Origin: Xanthomonas sp. XNM01
GTDB lineage: Bacteria > Pseudomonadota > Gammaproteobacteria > Xanthomonadales > Xanthomonadaceae
Assembly (NCBI RefSeq): GCF_014851915.1
Contig: NZ_JACVAP010000004.1
Coordinates: 496,001 to 560,000, forward strand
DNA length: 64,000 nt
Reading direction: 5' to 3'
The position numbers and the translations under genes are program-made. Under the pieces are notes generated by a model. The model had not been told where the DNA came from, did no database searches, and saw nothing but the letters and a program-made list of their open reading frames with translations. This document shows positions 39,868 to 50,057 of the stretch, piece after piece. Each line of letters opens with the position of its first letter. Position 1 is the first letter of the stretch.

Positions 39868-41009
39868 CAGGTGAGTTCCTCTTCGCTGACGGTCTGCGGG
39901 GCCGCTTGGGGCGCCGCGGGAATGACGGTGGAATGGGGGGATGGAGCGATGGTAGCCGCTTGCGGGGGCTTTGCCTTGGTCCCGGGTTCGAGCGGCTGCG
40001 GTCCGCTGGTCCGGCGGCGCGGTTTGCGCGGCGGCCGGGGCCGGACCTCGGACAGCAGGGTGGCCAGCGCGCCGGCGTCGATGTTGCCACCGGAGACCAC
40101 CGCGCACTTGCGCTTGCCGTTCACGCGGCGGCCGGCGGCCAGGGCCAGGGCGCCGGCGCCCTCGGCGATCAGGTTCTCTTCCAGCGCCAGCCGCACCAGG
40201 GTTTCGCGCAGCTCGGCCTCGCGCACGATGACCACGTCGTCGAGCAGGCGCGCGCACAGGCGCCGGGTGATGAAACCGGGGACCTTCACGCGGACGCCGT
40301 CGGCCAGGGTCCGGGCCGGGTCCTGGGCACGGGTGTCGCCCTTGATCGCGCGGGCCATGGAGTCGACGCCCTCGACCTGGGCGCCGACCACGCGCACGCC
40401 CTGCGATTTCAGCGCCAGCGCCACGCCGGACGCCAAGCCGCCGCCGCCGATCGGAACGATCACCACGTCCGGGGCATGCGGGGCGATCTCGATCCCGATC
40501 GTGCCCTGGCCGGCGATCACGTCCGGGTCGTCGAACGCGGACAGGAAGCGGTAGTCGTTCTGTTCGGCGAGCGCCCGGGCGAACGCGTAGGCTTCGTCGT
40601 AGCTGTCGCCATGCTGGCGCACCGTCGCACCCCAGTGGGCGACGCCGGCGATCTTGGTCGCCGGTGCGCCATGCGGCATCACCGTGATCGCCGGCACGCC
40701 CAGCCGGTAGGCGGCCCAGGCCACGCCCTGGGCGTGGTTGCCCGCCGAGGCGCAGATGACCGGCCGCCGGTCGCCACGCTCGCGCGCGGCCAGCAGGGCA
40801 TTGAGCGCGCCGCGCACCTTGTAGGAGCCGGTGCGCTGCAGGTTCTCGAGCTTGAGCCACACGCCGAAACGCTCGGCATGGTGCAGCGGGGTGACCGGCA
40901 GGTAGCGGCGCAGCCGCGCCTGCGCGGTCAGGACATCGGCGACACTGACGTCGACGTCGCCGACATCGGGGTCTCCGCTGGAGGCGCTGGACAGGCCGGC
41001 GTCAGGCAT
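39864..41009 (-). CDS. ilvA: Threonine dehydratase, short form without regulatory domain
   Basis: This 381-aa PLP enzyme makes 2-ketobutyrate from threonine for isoleucine synthesis. The PLP lysine is in [13 protein letters not shown] near residue 63, [11 protein letters not shown] follows, and the phosphate loop is IGGGGLASG. The catalytic core ends near residue 320. Instead of the ACT-like regulatory domain of long IlvA proteins, it has about 60 residues rich in Pro, Ala, Lys and Arg that end at the leuA overlap. Feedback inhibition by isoleucine is therefore doubtful; the catabolic TdcB type is the alternative assignment. Its place in the ilv operon argues for a biosynthetic role. Confidence 0.92.
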   Translation of the reverse strand: MPDAGLSSASSGDPDVGDVDVSVADVLTAQARLRRYLPVTPLHHAERFGVWLKLENLQRTGSYKVRGALNALLAARERGDRRPVICASAGNHAQGVAWAAYRLGVPAITVMPHGAPATKIAGVAHWGATVRQHGDSYDEAYAFARALAEQNDYRFLSAFDDPDVIAGQGTIGIEIAPHAPDVVIVPIGGGGLASGVALALKSQGVRVVGAQVEGVDSMARAIKGDTRAQDPARTLADGVRVKVPGFITRRLCARLLDDVVIVREAELRETLVRLALEENLIAEGAGALALAAGRRVNGKRKCAVVSGGNIDAGALATLLSEVRPRPPRKPRRRTSGPQPLEPGTKAKPPQAATIAPSPHSTVIPAAPQAAPQTVSEEELTW

Positions 41010-41108
41010 CGCCTGGTCCTCCTGCGCGATCGCGAAGAAGGCACCTCCGCACCCGTGCCGCGACCGGAGCCGGGCGACGCGGGAACGAGGGGCCGGCCGC
41101 AGGCAGAC

Positions 41109-41372
41109 TCATGCCGCGGCTCCGCTGACGGCGTCGGCGTCGACCGCGACGATCTCGACCGCCTCGACGTCGTACACCTTCTGCAGCTGGCGCTTCAGGG
41201 TTTCGGCCGGGCGCACGCCATCGACCACCACCTGCAGGCGCCAGCGGCCATCGTCGCCGGCGAGCGCGCCGGACAGCGACCGGGCGGCGAAGCCGCGACG
41301 CTCGACCATGCCGAGCACGCGCACCAGGGCGCCTTCGGCCGGTTTCAGCACCAGGTCAAGCCGGTATCGCAT
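41109..41372 (-). CDS. ilvM: Acetolactate synthase small (ACT) subunit, IlvM-like
   Basis: This 87-aa ACT-domain protein begins [20 protein letters not shown] and contains [20 protein letters not shown]. The size matches IlvM, the small subunit of acetohydroxyacid synthase II, rather than the larger IlvH/IlvN. Its start lies 17 nt inside the end of ilvG, so the two subunits are probably made in a coupled way. It sits between ilvG and ilvA, 99 nt before the latter. Confidence 0.9.
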   Translation of the reverse strand: MRYRLDLVLKPAEGALVRVLGMVERRGFAARSLSGALAGDDGRWRLQVVVDGVRPAETLKRQLQKVYDVEAVEIVAVDADAVSGAAA

Positions 41373-43104
41373 GCTGGGCCTCCGCGCGCTGTTCGTTGGG
41401 ATTGCTGTCCAGCATGGTGCTGTTGGCGTTGTTCGGCGGGACCAGCGGCCAGACGTTGGCGCGTGCATCGATGGTCACGTGCAGCAGGCCAGGGCCGGGC
41501 GATGCCAGCAGCGCGGCCAGCGCGTCCTCGACCTCGGCACGCTGCGTGACGTGGCGTGCGGGGATGCCGCAGACCTGGGCGAGCGCGGCGAAGTCCGGGT
41601 TGTCGGACAGGTCGATCTCGCTGTAGCGCTTGTCGAAGAACAGCTCCTGCCACTGGCGCACCATGCCCAGCGAACTGTTGTCCAGCAGCACCATCTTCAC
41701 CGGCAGCTTGCAGCGGGCGATGGTCACCAGCTCCTGCACGTTCATCATGAAACCGCCATCGCCGTTGACCAGCACCACGGTGCGGTCCGGGCAGGCGAAC
41801 TGCGCGCCCATCGCCGCCGGCAGGCCGAAACCCATCGTGCCCAGTGCACCGGAGGTCAGGTGGTTGCGCGGATGGTTGAAGCGGCAGTGCTGGGCGACCC
41901 ACATCTGGTGCTGGCCGACGTCGCAGGCGATCACCGCATCGGGCGCCAGCTCGCTGACCCGCTTCAGCAGCGCGGGCGCGTAGATGTCGGTGCCCGGCGC
42001 GTCGTAACGGGCCGCGTGCTTCTCGCGCAGCGTCGTGCAGCGCCGGCGCCAGTCGTCCTGCGTGGCCGATGCGCTCGCCGACGGACCGGCAGCGACCAGT
42101 GCGCGCAGGCCGGCGGCGACGTCGCCGGGCAGGGCGATGTCGGCGGTGCGCAGCTTGGAGATCTCGTAGGCGTCGGCATCCAGGTGGATCACGCGCGCGA
42201 ACGGGGCGAACTCGGCCAGCTTGCCGGTGGCGCGGTCGTCGAAGCGCGCGCCGACCACCAGCAGCAGGTCCGACTCCTGCACGGCGATGTTCGCCGCGCG
42301 GGTGCCGTGCATGCCGAGCATGCCCAGGTACTGCGGATGGTTGGCCGGCAGCGAACCCAGGCCCCGCAGGGTCAGCACGGTCGGGATGCGGGTGGCTTCG
42401 ACGAACTGACGGAACTCCTCCACCGCATCCGCCAGGCCGATGCCGCCGCCACCGTAGACGACAGGCTTCTCGGCGGCGGCGATCGCGGCGACCGCCTCGG
42501 CCAGCGCGGCCTGCGGCGGCGCCGGTTCCGGATCGACCTGCGCCGGCACGTGCACCGGCAGGTGCGTGGCCGGACCGACCTGCACATCCTTCGGCAGGTC
42601 GATCAGCACCGGGCCGGGCCGGCCTTCGCGCGCGATGCGGAAGGCCTCGGACAGCACGCGCGGCAGGTCGTCGACGCTGCGCACCAGGAAGCTGTGCTTG
42701 ACGATCGGCATGGTCATGCCGAACACGTCCAGTTCCTGGAAGGCATCGGTGCCCAGCAGCGGGGTGGCGACCTGGCCGGTGATGCAGACCATCGGCACCG
42801 AATCGAGCATCGCATCGGCGATGCCGGTGACCAGGTTCGACGCACCGGGACCGGAGGTGGCCACACACACGCCGACCCTGCCGCTGGCCCGCGCGTAGCC
42901 GTTCGCGGCCAGCGCCGCACCCTGCTCGTGACGGACCAGGATGTGGCGCAGCCCCGAATCCACCAGCGCGTCGTAGAACGGCATGATCGCGCCGCCCGGA
43001 TAGCCGAAGAGCGTGTCCACGCCCTCCGCTTCCAGGGCGTGCGCGACCCAGGCCGCGCCATTGCGCGCCCCGGCCGTCACCGCGGTGGAGGCGTCGGCGT
43101 TCAT
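41356..43104 (-). CDS. ilvG: Acetolactate synthase large subunit
   Basis: This 582-aa thiamine-diphosphate enzyme makes acetolactate and acetohydroxybutyrate. The catalytic Glu is in [20 protein letters not shown] near residue 60. The TPP/Mg motif reads [13 protein letters not shown], with the conserved Asn in [12 protein letters not shown]-domain features ([11 protein letters not shown]) are also seen. Its ATG overlaps the ilvC stop (ATGA). With IlvM it should form an AHAS II-type enzyme. The leader attenuator upstream of ilvC should control it. Confidence 0.97.
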   Translation of the reverse strand: MNADASTAVTAGARNGAAWVAHALEAEGVDTLFGYPGGAIMPFYDALVDSGLRHILVRHEQGAALAANGYARASGRVGVCVATSGPGASNLVTGIADAMLDSVPMVCITGQVATPLLGTDAFQELDVFGMTMPIVKHSFLVRSVDDLPRVLSEAFRIAREGRPGPVLIDLPKDVQVGPATHLPVHVPAQVDPEPAPPQAALAEAVAAIAAAEKPVVYGGGGIGLADAVEEFRQFVEATRIPTVLTLRGLGSLPANHPQYLGMLGMHGTRAANIAVQESDLLLVVGARFDDRATGKLAEFAPFARVIHLDADAYEISKLRTADIALPGDVAAGLRALVAAGPSASASATQDDWRRRCTTLREKHAARYDAPGTDIYAPALLKRVSELAPDAVIACDVGQHQMWVAQHCRFNHPRNHLTSGALGTMGFGLPAAMGAQFACPDRTVVLVNGDGGFMMNVQELVTIARCKLPVKMVLLDNSSLGMVRQWQELFFDKRYSEIDLSDNPDFAALAQVCGIPARHVTQRAEVEDALAALLASPGPGLLHVTIDARANVWPLVPPNNANSTMLDSNPNEQRAEAQHAIPA

Positions 43105-44111
43105 GCGGCGGCTGTCTTGTCGGTATCGGCCTTGGCATTGGCCTGCAGCCACACCATCTTGGCGCGCAGTTCCTGGCCGACCTTCTCGATCGGGTGGTCC
43201 TTGTCGGCCTGCTGGAACTTCTTGTAATTCGGCAGGCCGGCGTCGTACTCGGCCTTCCAGTTGCGGGTGAAGGTGCCGTTCTGGATGTCGGTCAGCACGT
43301 CCTTCATGCGCGCCTTCACCGAGGCGTCGATCACGCGCGGGCCGCTGACGAAGTCGCCGTACTGCGCGGTCTCGGAGATGAACTCGAGCATGCGGGTGAT
43401 GCCGCCTTCGTAGAACAGGTCGACGATCAGCTTCAGCTCGTGCAGCACTTCGTAGTAGGCGATTTCCGGCTGGTAGCCGGCCTCGACCAGGGTCTCGAAG
43501 CCGGCCTGGACCAGCGACGAAGCGCCGCCGCACAGCACGGCCTGCTCGCCGAACAGGTCGGTTTCGGTCTCTTCCTTGAAGGTGGTCTTGATGATGTTGG
43601 CGCGCGCGCCGCCCAGGCCGCCGGCATAGGCCAGCGCCAGCGCTTCGGCCTTGCCGCTCCTGTCCTGGTGCACAGCGTAGATGCAGGGCACGCCGCGGCC
43701 GATCTCGTACTCGCGGCGGACCAGTGCACCCGGGCCCTTCGGCGCGACCAGCACCACGTCCAGGTCCTCGCGCGGCTTGATCATGTCGAAGTGCACGTTC
43801 AGGCCGTGCGCGAACAGCAGGCAGGCGCCCTGTTTCAGGTTCGGGGCCAGCACGTCCTCGTACAGCTTCTGCTGGACCATGTCCGGGGTCAGCACCGCGA
43901 CCAGGTCGGCGTCCTTCACCGCTTCGGCCGGTGCCTTGACCACGAAGCCGTCGGCCTGGGCCTTGGCTTCGGTCGGGCCGCCCGGGCGCAGGCCGACGAT
44001 CACGTCGAAGCCGGAGTCGCGCAGGTTGAGCGCGTGCGCGCGGCCCTGGCTGCCATAGCCGATGACGGCGATGGTCTTGATGTCGGCGTGGGTGGAGGTG
44101 CTGCTGGTCAT
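43101..44111 (-). CDS. ilvC: Ketol-acid reductoisomerase (class I)
   Basis: This 336-aa NADPH/Mg enzyme converts acetolactate to dihydroxyisovalerate. The Rossmann motif is [19 protein letters not shown], the [16 protein letters not shown] segment is conserved, and the C-terminal domain carries [16 protein letters not shown] with acidic metal ligands. Length and lack of an internal duplication place it in the short class I form. It is the first structural gene of the leftward operon, 56 nt downstream of the attenuator terminator and about 110 nt after the leader peptide stop. Confidence 0.98.
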   Translation of the reverse strand: MTSSTSTHADIKTIAVIGYGSQGRAHALNLRDSGFDVIVGLRPGGPTEAKAQADGFVVKAPAEAVKDADLVAVLTPDMVQQKLYEDVLAPNLKQGACLLFAHGLNVHFDMIKPREDLDVVLVAPKGPGALVRREYEIGRGVPCIYAVHQDRSGKAEALALAYAGGLGGARANIIKTTFKEETETDLFGEQAVLCGGASSLVQAGFETLVEAGYQPEIAYYEVLHELKLIVDLFYEGGITRMLEFISETAQYGDFVSGPRVIDASVKARMKDVLTDIQNGTFTRNWKAEYDAGLPNYKKFQQADKDHPIEKVGQELRAKMVWLQANAKADTDKTAAA

Positions 44112-44166
44112 GGTGTGGTCCTGTGCGATGGGGCGGTTGGGAATGGAGTAGTGCTGGAAACCGGTC

Positions 44167-44202
44167 AAAAAAAACCCCGCTACCTTCCGGTGCGGGGTTT
44201 TT
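44167..44202 (-). terminator. ilv operon attenuator terminator
   Basis: On the minus strand a 6-bp CCCCGC/GCGGGG stem with an inner ACC/GGT extension (one bulge, GGAA loop) is followed by eight T residues (plus-strand A-tract at 44167-44174). It lies between the Val/Leu/Ile-rich leader peptide and ilvC, as expected for an attenuator. Confidence 0.9.
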
Positions 44203-44223
44203 CGAATCTGCGTGGTTTGTTGC

Positions 44224-44340
44224 TTACACGCTGGTTCGTCCCGCACCTGTTGGCGAGGTAATAAGGACGAGGACGAGAACCGGTGCCGCGGCGATGCCGG
44301 CGGTCGAGAGGTTCATCAGGGGCGTGTGGCGCTGCAACAT
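44224..44340 (-). CDS. ilv leader peptide (branched-chain attenuator peptide)
   Basis: This is a 38-residue frame from ATG 44340 to the TAA at 44226-44224. Residues 21-27 read VLVLVLI, a run of three Val, three Leu and one Ile codons, the classic signature of an ilv attenuator. The peptide is followed 22 nt later by the terminator and then by ilvC. A second in-frame ATG at 44316 would give a 30-residue peptide; neither ATG has a good Shine-Dalgarno. With a perfect TTGACA at 44377-44372, transcription would begin about at 44341, making the longer form leaderless. Expression of ilvC-G-M-A-leuA should rise when Val, Leu or Ile tRNAs are uncharged; this mechanism is inferred. Confidence 0.88.
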   Translation of the reverse strand: MLQRHTPLMNLSTAGIAAAPVLVLVLITSPTGAGRTSV

Positions 44341-44347
44341 GGTCCGT

Positions 44348-44377
44348 AGAGAACCACGGTGATTTGGTGCTTGTCAA
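44348..44377 (-). promoter_or_regulatory. Candidate promoter of the ilvC-leuA operon
   Basis: A consensus -35 box TTGACA (44377-44372) is followed after 18 nt by a weak -10 position TTCTCT (44353-44348). The start site would fall 7 nt further on, next to the leader ATG at 44340. The -35 is clear and the -10 is poor. Confidence 0.45.
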
Positions 44378-44494
44378 GCAGGTCCGTGACGGTGAGGATG
44401 ATTGCACCTGAAACCGAGAAAACGCAGCACAATCGGCTGCTTTCGTACCCCCCCGCCAGCCGCGTTGTCCGCCAGCGCACAGTACGCTTTCCCC

Positions 44495-46333
44495 ATGCCC
44501 GACTATCGCTCCAAGACCTCGACCCACGGCCGCAACATGGCCGGCGCCCGCGCCCTGTGGCGCGCCACCGGCATGAAGGACGACGACTTCCACAAGCCGA
44601 TCATCGCGATCGCCAACTCGTTCACCCAGTTCGTGCCCGGGCATGTGCACCTGAAGGACCTCGGGCAACTGGTTGCGCGCGAAATCGAACGCGTCGGCGG
44701 CGTCGCCAAGGAGTTCAACACGATCGCGGTCGACGACGGCATCGCGATGGGCCATGACGGCATGCTGTATTCGCTGCCCTCACGCGAGATCATCGCCGAC
44801 GCGGTCGAATACATGGTCAACGCGCACTGCGCCGATGCGCTGGTGTGCATCTCCAACTGCGACAAGATCACGCCCGGCATGCTGATGGCCGCGCTGCGGC
44901 TGAACATCCCGGTGGTGTTCGTGTCCGGCGGGCCGATGGAAGCGGGCAAGACGAAACTTTCCGAGCACGGGCTGGATCTGGTCGATGCGATGGTGGTCGC
45001 GGCCGACGACAGCGCGTCGGATGAAAAGGTCGCCGCCTACGAGCGCAGCGCCTGCCCGACCTGCGGCTCGTGCAGCGGCATGTTCACCGCCAACTCGATG
45101 AACTGCCTGACCGAGGCGCTGGGCCTGGCGCTGCCCGGCAACGGCTCGACCCTGGCCACACATGCCGACCGCGAGCAGCTGTTCCTGCGTGCGGGACGTC
45201 TGATCGTCGAGCTGTGCCACCGCTGGTACGGCGCCGAGGATCCGGCCGCGCTGCCGCGTGGCATCGCTACATTTGAAGCCTTTGAAAATGCGATGACGCT
45301 GGACATCGCGATGGGCGGTTCGACCAACACCATCCTGCATCTGCTGGCCGCGGCGCAGGAAGGCGAGGTGCCGTTCGACCTGCGCGACATCGACCGCCTG
45401 TCGCGCAGAGTGCCGCAGCTGTGCAAGGTCGCGCCGAACATCCAGAAGTACCACATGGAAGACGTGCATCGCGCCGGCGGCATCTTCTCGATCCTGGGCG
45501 AACTGGCGCGCGGCGGCCTGCTGCACACCGAGGTGCCGACCGTGCACAGCCGCACGCTGAGCGAGGGCATCGCGAAGTGGGACATCACCCAGACCGACGA
45601 TGACGCGGTGCATACCTTCTTCAAGGCAGGCCCGGGCGGCGTGCCGACCCAGGTCGCCTTCAGCCAGGCCACGCGCTGGCCGACGCTGGATATCGATCGC
45701 GCAGGTGGCTGCATCCGCAGCGTCGAACATGCGTACTCGCAGGAAGGCGGCCTGGCCGTGCTGTACGGCAACCTCGCGCTGGACGGCTGCGTGGTCAAGA
45801 CCGCGGGCGTGGACGAGTCGATCCACGTGTTCGAAGGCAACGCCAGGGTCTTCGAGAGCCAGGATGCAGCGGTGAAGGGCATCCTCGCCAACGAGGTCGT
45901 CGCCGGCGATGTGGTGGTGATCCGCTACGAAGGCCCGAAAGGCGGCCCCGGCATGCAGGAGATGCTGTACCCGACCTCGTACCTGAAGTCGAAAGGCCTG
46001 GGCAAGCAGTGCGCGCTGCTCACCGACGGCCGCTTCTCCGGAGGCACCTCGGGCCTGTCGATCGGCCACGCTTCGCCGGAAGCGGCCGGTGGCGGCACGA
46101 TCGGCCTGGTCCGCGACGGCGACAGGATCCTGATCGACATCCCCAACCGCGGCATCAATCTGCTGGTCTCCGATGAGGAACTGGCAGTGCGCCGCGAGCA
46201 GCAGAACGCCATCGGCTGGAAGCCGGCGCAGGCGCGTCCGCGCAAGGTCAGTACCGCGCTGAAGGCCTATGCCCTGCTGGCGACCAGTGCCGACAAGGGC
46301 GCGGTGCGCGACAGGGCGTTGCTGGACGGGTGA
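44495..46333 (+). CDS. ilvD: Dihydroxy-acid dehydratase
   Basis: This 612-aa iron-sulphur enzyme forms 2-ketoisovalerate and 2-keto-3-methylvalerate, the shared penultimate step of branched-chain synthesis. Cluster and active-site segments are [20 protein letters not shown] and [20 protein letters not shown], with [12 protein letters not shown] further on. The start at 44495 gives [19 protein letters not shown], the standard N-terminus; the longer frame upstream is not family-like. There is no Shine-Dalgarno, and TACGCT ends 6 nt before the ATG, suggesting a leaderless transcript. It is divergent from the ilv leader, so this one control region serves both arms; the ilvD arm has no leader peptide of its own. 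Confidence 0.98.
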   Translation: MPDYRSKTSTHGRNMAGARALWRATGMKDDDFHKPIIAIANSFTQFVPGHVHLKDLGQLVAREIERVGGVAKEFNTIAVDDGIAMGHDGMLYSLPSREIIADAVEYMVNAHCADALVCISNCDKITPGMLMAALRLNIPVVFVSGGPMEAGKTKLSEHGLDLVDAMVVAADDSASDEKVAAYERSACPTCGSCSGMFTANSMNCLTEALGLALPGNGSTLATHADREQLFLRAGRLIVELCHRWYGAEDPAALPRGIATFEAFENAMTLDIAMGGSTNTILHLLAAAQEGEVPFDLRDIDRLSRRVPQLCKVAPNIQKYHMEDVHRAGGIFSILGELARGGLLHTEVPTVHSRTLSEGIAKWDITQTDDDAVHTFFKAGPGGVPTQVAFSQATRWPTLDIDRAGGCIRSVEHAYSQEGGLAVLYGNLALDGCVVKTAGVDESIHVFEGNARVFESQDAAVKGILANEVVAGDVVVIRYEGPKGGPGMQEMLYPTSYLKSKGLGKQCALLTDGRFSGGTSGLSIGHASPEAAGGGTIGLVRDGDRILIDIPNRGINLLVSDEELAVRREQQNAIGWKPAQARPRKVSTALKAYALLATSADKGAVRDRALLDG

Positions 46334-46377
46334 GGTGCGCCCGTAGGACGGGCCGGCTGAGTGCTTCAGAATTCGTG

Positions 46378-46426
46378 AAAGCGGCGTGATGAGTTTTTGC
46401 CGCTTTGTGCGGTAACCCCTATGGGG
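46378..46426 (+). promoter_or_regulatory. Candidate control region of the SARP-type regulator
   Basis: An 8-bp inverted repeat (AAAGCGGC / GCCGCTTT, 46378-46406) overlaps a -35-like TTGCCG (46397-46402). After 17 nt comes TATGGG (46420-46425), within the near-palindrome CCCC-TAT-GGGG (46416-46426). Both symmetric elements could be operators. Confidence 0.35.
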
Positions 46427-46473
46427 AAACGGACGATGCGCTTCCCCCGGCCTGTCCAAAGGGGAACTTCATC

Positions 46474-47382
46474 ATGCCGCAGTCGCATTCGCTCTTCGTC
46501 ACCGAAGCGGCCTGCCAGACGCAGGACCGCACCATCGCCGTCCCGGCGGGCGCTTCCGCGCCCGCGATCCGCCTGCTTGGCGCGCGCCGCATGGGGTGCG
46601 GCACGCGCGAGGTCGCGCTCCAGTATCGCAAGGGCTGGGCGTTGCTGACCTACCTGGCGATCGAACGGCAGCGCCACCAGCGTGTCCAGTTGGCCAGCCT
46701 GCTCTGGCCCGAGCTCGGCGAAACCGCGGCGCTGACCAACCTGAGGCAGGTCCTGTCCGATCTGAACCGGGCCATGAGCGCGGCAGTGGGCGACGGCGTT
46801 CTGCAGGTCGATCGCGAGTCGGTCCGGCTGTGCCCGGTCCGGGCACACGGGCTGTTCGACATCGACCTGCTCGAATGCGGCATGGATGGAAGCAGGCCGG
46901 GGGAGGCGCAGTCCTGGTTGCACGATGCCGGAGAACTGCTGGAGGGCATGGCGCTGGACAGCTGCGCCTCGTACGCGGAGTGGCTGTCGTGCACGCGCGA
47001 ATGGATCGGCCGGCGCCTGGCCGACGCGCTTGCGGTGCTGCGCGATGTCGCCGCCGCACGTGGCGCCCGGCGCGAGGCGCTGCTGGTGGCGCGCCGGCTG
47101 ATCACCCAGGACCCGTTGAACGAACTCCACCACCGCGCACTGATGCGGCTGCACGCGCAGCTCGGCGAGGCCGGCATGGCCCTGGGCTGCTACCGTACCC
47201 TGGCACACCGGCTGCAGAGCGAACTGGGCGAACTGCCATCGCGGGAAACGCGCGACCTGGCCGAGAGCATCCGGGTGACGGCGCAGCATCGGGTGCCGAC
47301 GGGCCAGGCTGCCAGCGCGCGCGTACGGCTGGCGCCGGCGCGGCAGAAGCTGGTGCTGGCGGCGGATGTCCTGGCGGGCTGA
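46474..47382 (+). CDS. SARP-like transcriptional activator (winged helix + BTAD)
   Basis: This 302-aa protein has an OmpR/SARP-type winged helix at about residues 30-120 (GWALLTYLAIERQRHQRVQL, then LLWPELGETAALTNLRQVLS). A bacterial transcriptional activator domain (BTAD) of TPR-like helices follows (LLVARRLITQDPLNELHHRA, then LMRLHAQLGEAGMAL). There is no ATPase domain. AAGGGGAA precedes the ATG at 46474. SARP proteins are best known in actinomycete antibiotic clusters, so one facing a pilus operon in a proteobacterium is notable. It is convergent with the last pilus gene across 216 bp that hold no other feature. Control of the pilus operon is a reasonable guess but not shown. Confidence 0.85.
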   Translation: MPQSHSLFVTEAACQTQDRTIAVPAGASAPAIRLLGARRMGCGTREVALQYRKGWALLTYLAIERQRHQRVQLASLLWPELGETAALTNLRQVLSDLNRAMSAAVGDGVLQVDRESVRLCPVRAHGLFDIDLLECGMDGSRPGEAQSWLHDAGELLEGMALDSCASYAEWLSCTREWIGRRLADALAVLRDVAAARGARREALLVARRLITQDPLNELHHRALMRLHAQLGEAGMALGCYRTLAHRLQSELGELPSRETRDLAESIRVTAQHRVPTGQAASARVRLAPARQKLVLAADVLAG

Positions 47383-47598
47383 CCATACAAGGCGGCTCGC
47401 CGGGACCGGATGTGTCATCGATGCCATAGGCTGCGCTTCCGGGGGAAGCGTCTGCGTTCCGGCGCCTGGACGATGTCCTGCAGCGCACTGCAGCCGCCAT
47501 GACCACTTCCGTTCCCGTCGCATGCATACGTCGCTGCAGTCGGCGCCTGGCGAGCAACGTGATCACCCGAAGTGGTGGAGTTCGCGGTCACGTCCGTC

Positions 47599-48963
47599 TC
47601 AGGGCGTACTGCCGCCGTATTCGAAGGCGCGGGCAGTGTCGCGTGTGGCTGCGTCGGGGAAGCCGCCGAGAATATCTGCACGGCGTGCATCGGCCACGAT
47701 CCCTCTTTCCACGTCTTTCGCCTTGCCGGGGAAGTAGGCGGCGAAGGTGTCGCGATGGCCTTGGGCAGTGCTCCAGTAGGTGGCGGCCGACGCCTTGGCG
47801 ACACCCGCCGCGATGACGCTGCCGACCGCGGTGCCGATGCTGCCGCTGGCGATGCCCACGCGCCAGTTCCAGCCGCCATAGGTATCGAGCATTTCGGCGA
47901 TGGTATCCAGCGTCTGCGCGGTGGTATTGACCATCTCTGCGGTCGCGTCGATCAACGCGACGGTGGCGTTGTGGTTGTTGGCATCACCCAGCGCCACCAT
48001 GATGTCCAGCTGGATCTTGGTGTTCTCCATCACCGGCGTCGTCAGGCGTGCCGCCATCGCCACATTGGGATGCGCATACACCGCGGGGCCATAGCTGTCG
48101 CCGCAGCGCAGTCGCGTCCACAACTGGTCGATGCCCACCGCCAGCACCCGGTCGTTGTAGGGCGTGACGCCGCCCTGGCGTGGGCGGCGCGGCGAATGGA
48201 AGGCCAGCGAAGTGTCGGTATGCTCGGCAGTCGCGGTCAACGGATCGGTGATGGCCAACGCGTAGGCGACATTGCCAGCGATCCGTTCAGGCTCCAGTTC
48301 GCGCCGGGTATGCAGATGGTCCATGCTCGCCGGCAGCAGCGCAGCACTGCGGATCGCATGGCAGAAGTCCAGCGTGTTCAGCCACAGTGCGGGATTGTCG
48401 GCACAACTGGCACCGTCTGGCAGGTGCTGGCAATTGTTCCAGGGCCTGACCTCGTGCATCGGTGCGATGTTCTGCGAATTTCCGGTCACCTGGAGCGGCT
48501 GCGCACGATCCAGATTGCCCGCCGTCAGCACCGCCAGGTCCGCATCCAGTGGCGTATCGACGTTGATCACCCGTCCTGTCTCGCCACTCGCGGTCGCGCC
48601 GCGCCAACCCGCCAGCGGCACACTGCCGCTACGACGCAGCACGCCGTAGCGGATGCGTTGCGCGCGCGCGTCCGGCAGGCCCACGGTCAGGTAAGGCAAG
48701 GTGCCGATCGCACCGGAAGCGCAGTTCTCATGGCCGTCGGCATCTGTATCCGGGCAGGGCAGGCGCGACCGGATCGCCGCGAAGCCCATCACGGCATCGT
48801 CGGCGCGCTGCAGCAGGTCGCGCTGCGCCACCTGTTGCTGCTCTTCCTGCTGCAAGCCTATCCAGCGCACCAGCAGGATGCCGATGATGCCGAGGATCAC
48901 CAGAGCCACGGCCAGTTCGACCAGCGAAAAGCCGCGCTGGCGGTCGGTGTGGGACCTGCTCAT
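47599..48963 (-). CDS. Large prepilin-type protein (454 aa)
   Basis: A prepilin signal is seen at residues 1-40: cleavage after Gly11 in RQRGFSLVELAVALVILG, giving Phe+1 and the conserved Glu+5. After the N-terminal helix comes RLPCPDTDADG (residues 67-77), GTLPYLTVGLP and RIRYGVLRR, a module shared with neighbouring pseudopilins. Then follow LDFCHAIRSAA, NVAYALA and YNDRVLAVGIDQLWTRLRCG. The C-terminal 170 residues are predicted helical (ATVALIDATAEMVNTTAQTL). At 454 aa it is two to three times the size of ordinary pilins. It is the last gene of the operon and its ATG overlaps the preceding stop. It is probably a minor or tip pilin; the exact role is unknown. Confidence 0.85.
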   Translation of the reverse strand: MSRSHTDRQRGFSLVELAVALVILGIIGILLVRWIGLQQEEQQQVAQRDLLQRADDAVMGFAAIRSRLPCPDTDADGHENCASGAIGTLPYLTVGLPDARAQRIRYGVLRRSGSVPLAGWRGATASGETGRVINVDTPLDADLAVLTAGNLDRAQPLQVTGNSQNIAPMHEVRPWNNCQHLPDGASCADNPALWLNTLDFCHAIRSAALLPASMDHLHTRRELEPERIAGNVAYALAITDPLTATAEHTDTSLAFHSPRRPRQGGVTPYNDRVLAVGIDQLWTRLRCGDSYGPAVYAHPNVAMAARLTTPVMENTKIQLDIMVALGDANNHNATVALIDATAEMVNTTAQTLDTIAEMLDTYGGWNWRVGIASGSIGTAVGSVIAAGVAKASAATYWSTAQGHRDTFAAYFPGKAKDVERGIVADARRADILGGFPDAATRDTARAFEYGGSTP

Positions 48964-50057
48964 GGGTTCAATCCTGCATTGTCCATACGGATGGCGTGGC
49001 TGCTGGACTGGTCGTACAGCACTTGAATCCGGTTCCGCTGCGCCGTCACCAGGACCAGTCGCTCCCTGGCGTCGGCGACGCCCTGGATGGCTTCCTGCAG
49101 GCTCTTTTCGGCCTCCACCAGCGATTTGATCGCCTCGGCCATTGCTTTGACGGAGGTGACCAGCTGCTTGATGCCGGCGGAGATCGTCACGCCATCGGGC
49201 GGCCAGCCGGAGGCCATCAGGGTAATGGCGATGGCTTCATTGGTGATCGATTCGGCCAGCGCATACGCGGCCAGGTCGCGGGTGGTCCTGGCCAGGGCTT
49301 CGGTGGTCTGCGCGATCTTGATGTCGAAGTCGCGGAACTCGACGTTGAATTCGGTCAGGCGCAAAGCGCTGTGCGCGGCAAACGCTGCCTGTGCGCTGCC
49401 CTGGGCCCGCGCCAGGCGCTCGGGGCAGGACAGGCGCACCGACAGTTCACCGCTGCCGGCGGCGACCGCCGCATGTGCCGAGCGTTCACTGTCTCCGCGG
49501 CCCGGCATATGCTGACCCGATTCGACCCAGCCATCCTTGATCGCGACCAGATCGTGCCCTGCGACCCCGGCATGGCCCAGGTAATAGGCCACCGGCGTGC
49601 CCAGCCCTCCCAAGGTGATGTTGTCGCGCTGGTTCAGCAGCAGGCGCATGCAGAAGTCCAGCGTGTTCTGCACCGGCGTGTGCTGCGTATCGCCGGGCAG
49701 CAGCGGGTGGAACAGGCTGCCGGGGGCGGACGCCAGACCGGTCTGTACCTGGTAGCGGATCCGCATCCGCGATGGCAGGCCCAGATCGCTGACCGGTAGC
49801 CATGGCCCCAGCGCGCCGTCGTTGGCCTCGCCGTCGCCATCGCTGTCGGCGGCGGGCAGCCGGCCATGTGCGCGTGCGTAACCCAGCAGGGCCTGTTCGG
49901 CCTGCGCCAGCTCATGCAGTTGGCGCTCGCCTTCGACGACCCGGTTGCCAAGCGGCAACAGGGTGAAGAGCAGCACCCCCAGCAATGCAGCGATCACCAG
50001 CGCGACCGACAGTTCGACCAGCGACCAGCCCAGCTGACGACGGTATGCGTGGCTCAT
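48960..50057 (-). CDS. Large prepilin-type protein (365 aa)
   Basis: The prepilin N-terminus RRQLGWSLVELSVALVIAA predicts cleavage after Gly10 with Glu+5 present. It retains the shared module in degenerate form: RLPAADSDGDGEA (residues 66-78, both Cys replaced), PWLPVSDLGLP, RIRYQVQ and NTLDFCMRLL, then PVAYYLG. The last 160 residues are helical and rich in Ala, Glu and Lys (VKAMAEAIKSLVEAEKSLQE), suggesting a coiled coil. It overlaps both neighbours by 4 nt (ATGA). It is inferred to be a minor pseudopilin of the MSHA-like pilus. Confidence 0.85.
   Translation of the reverse strand: MSHAYRRQLGWSLVELSVALVIAALLGVLLFTLLPLGNRVVEGERQLHELAQAEQALLGYARAHGRLPAADSDGDGEANDGALGPWLPVSDLGLPSRMRIRYQVQTGLASAPGSLFHPLLPGDTQHTPVQNTLDFCMRLLLNQRDNITLGGLGTPVAYYLGHAGVAGHDLVAIKDGWVESGQHMPGRGDSERSAHAAVAAGSGELSVRLSCPERLARAQGSAQAAFAAHSALRLTEFNVEFRDFDIKIAQTTEALARTTRDLAAYALAESITNEAIAITLMASGWPPDGVTISAGIKQLVTSVKAMAEAIKSLVEAEKSLQEAIQGVADARERLVLVTAQRNRIQVLYDQSSSHAIRMDNAGLNP

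Noticed and set aside
44112..44246. N-terminal extension of IlvC starting at 44246
   Set aside because: It runs through the attenuator terminator and the end of the leader peptide. The ATG at 44111 gives the usual IlvC N-terminus.
47383..47598. Small frames between the SARP-type regulator and the last pilus gene
   Set aside because: No ribosome-binding site and no protein-like composition. I see no terminator or repeat of note there either.
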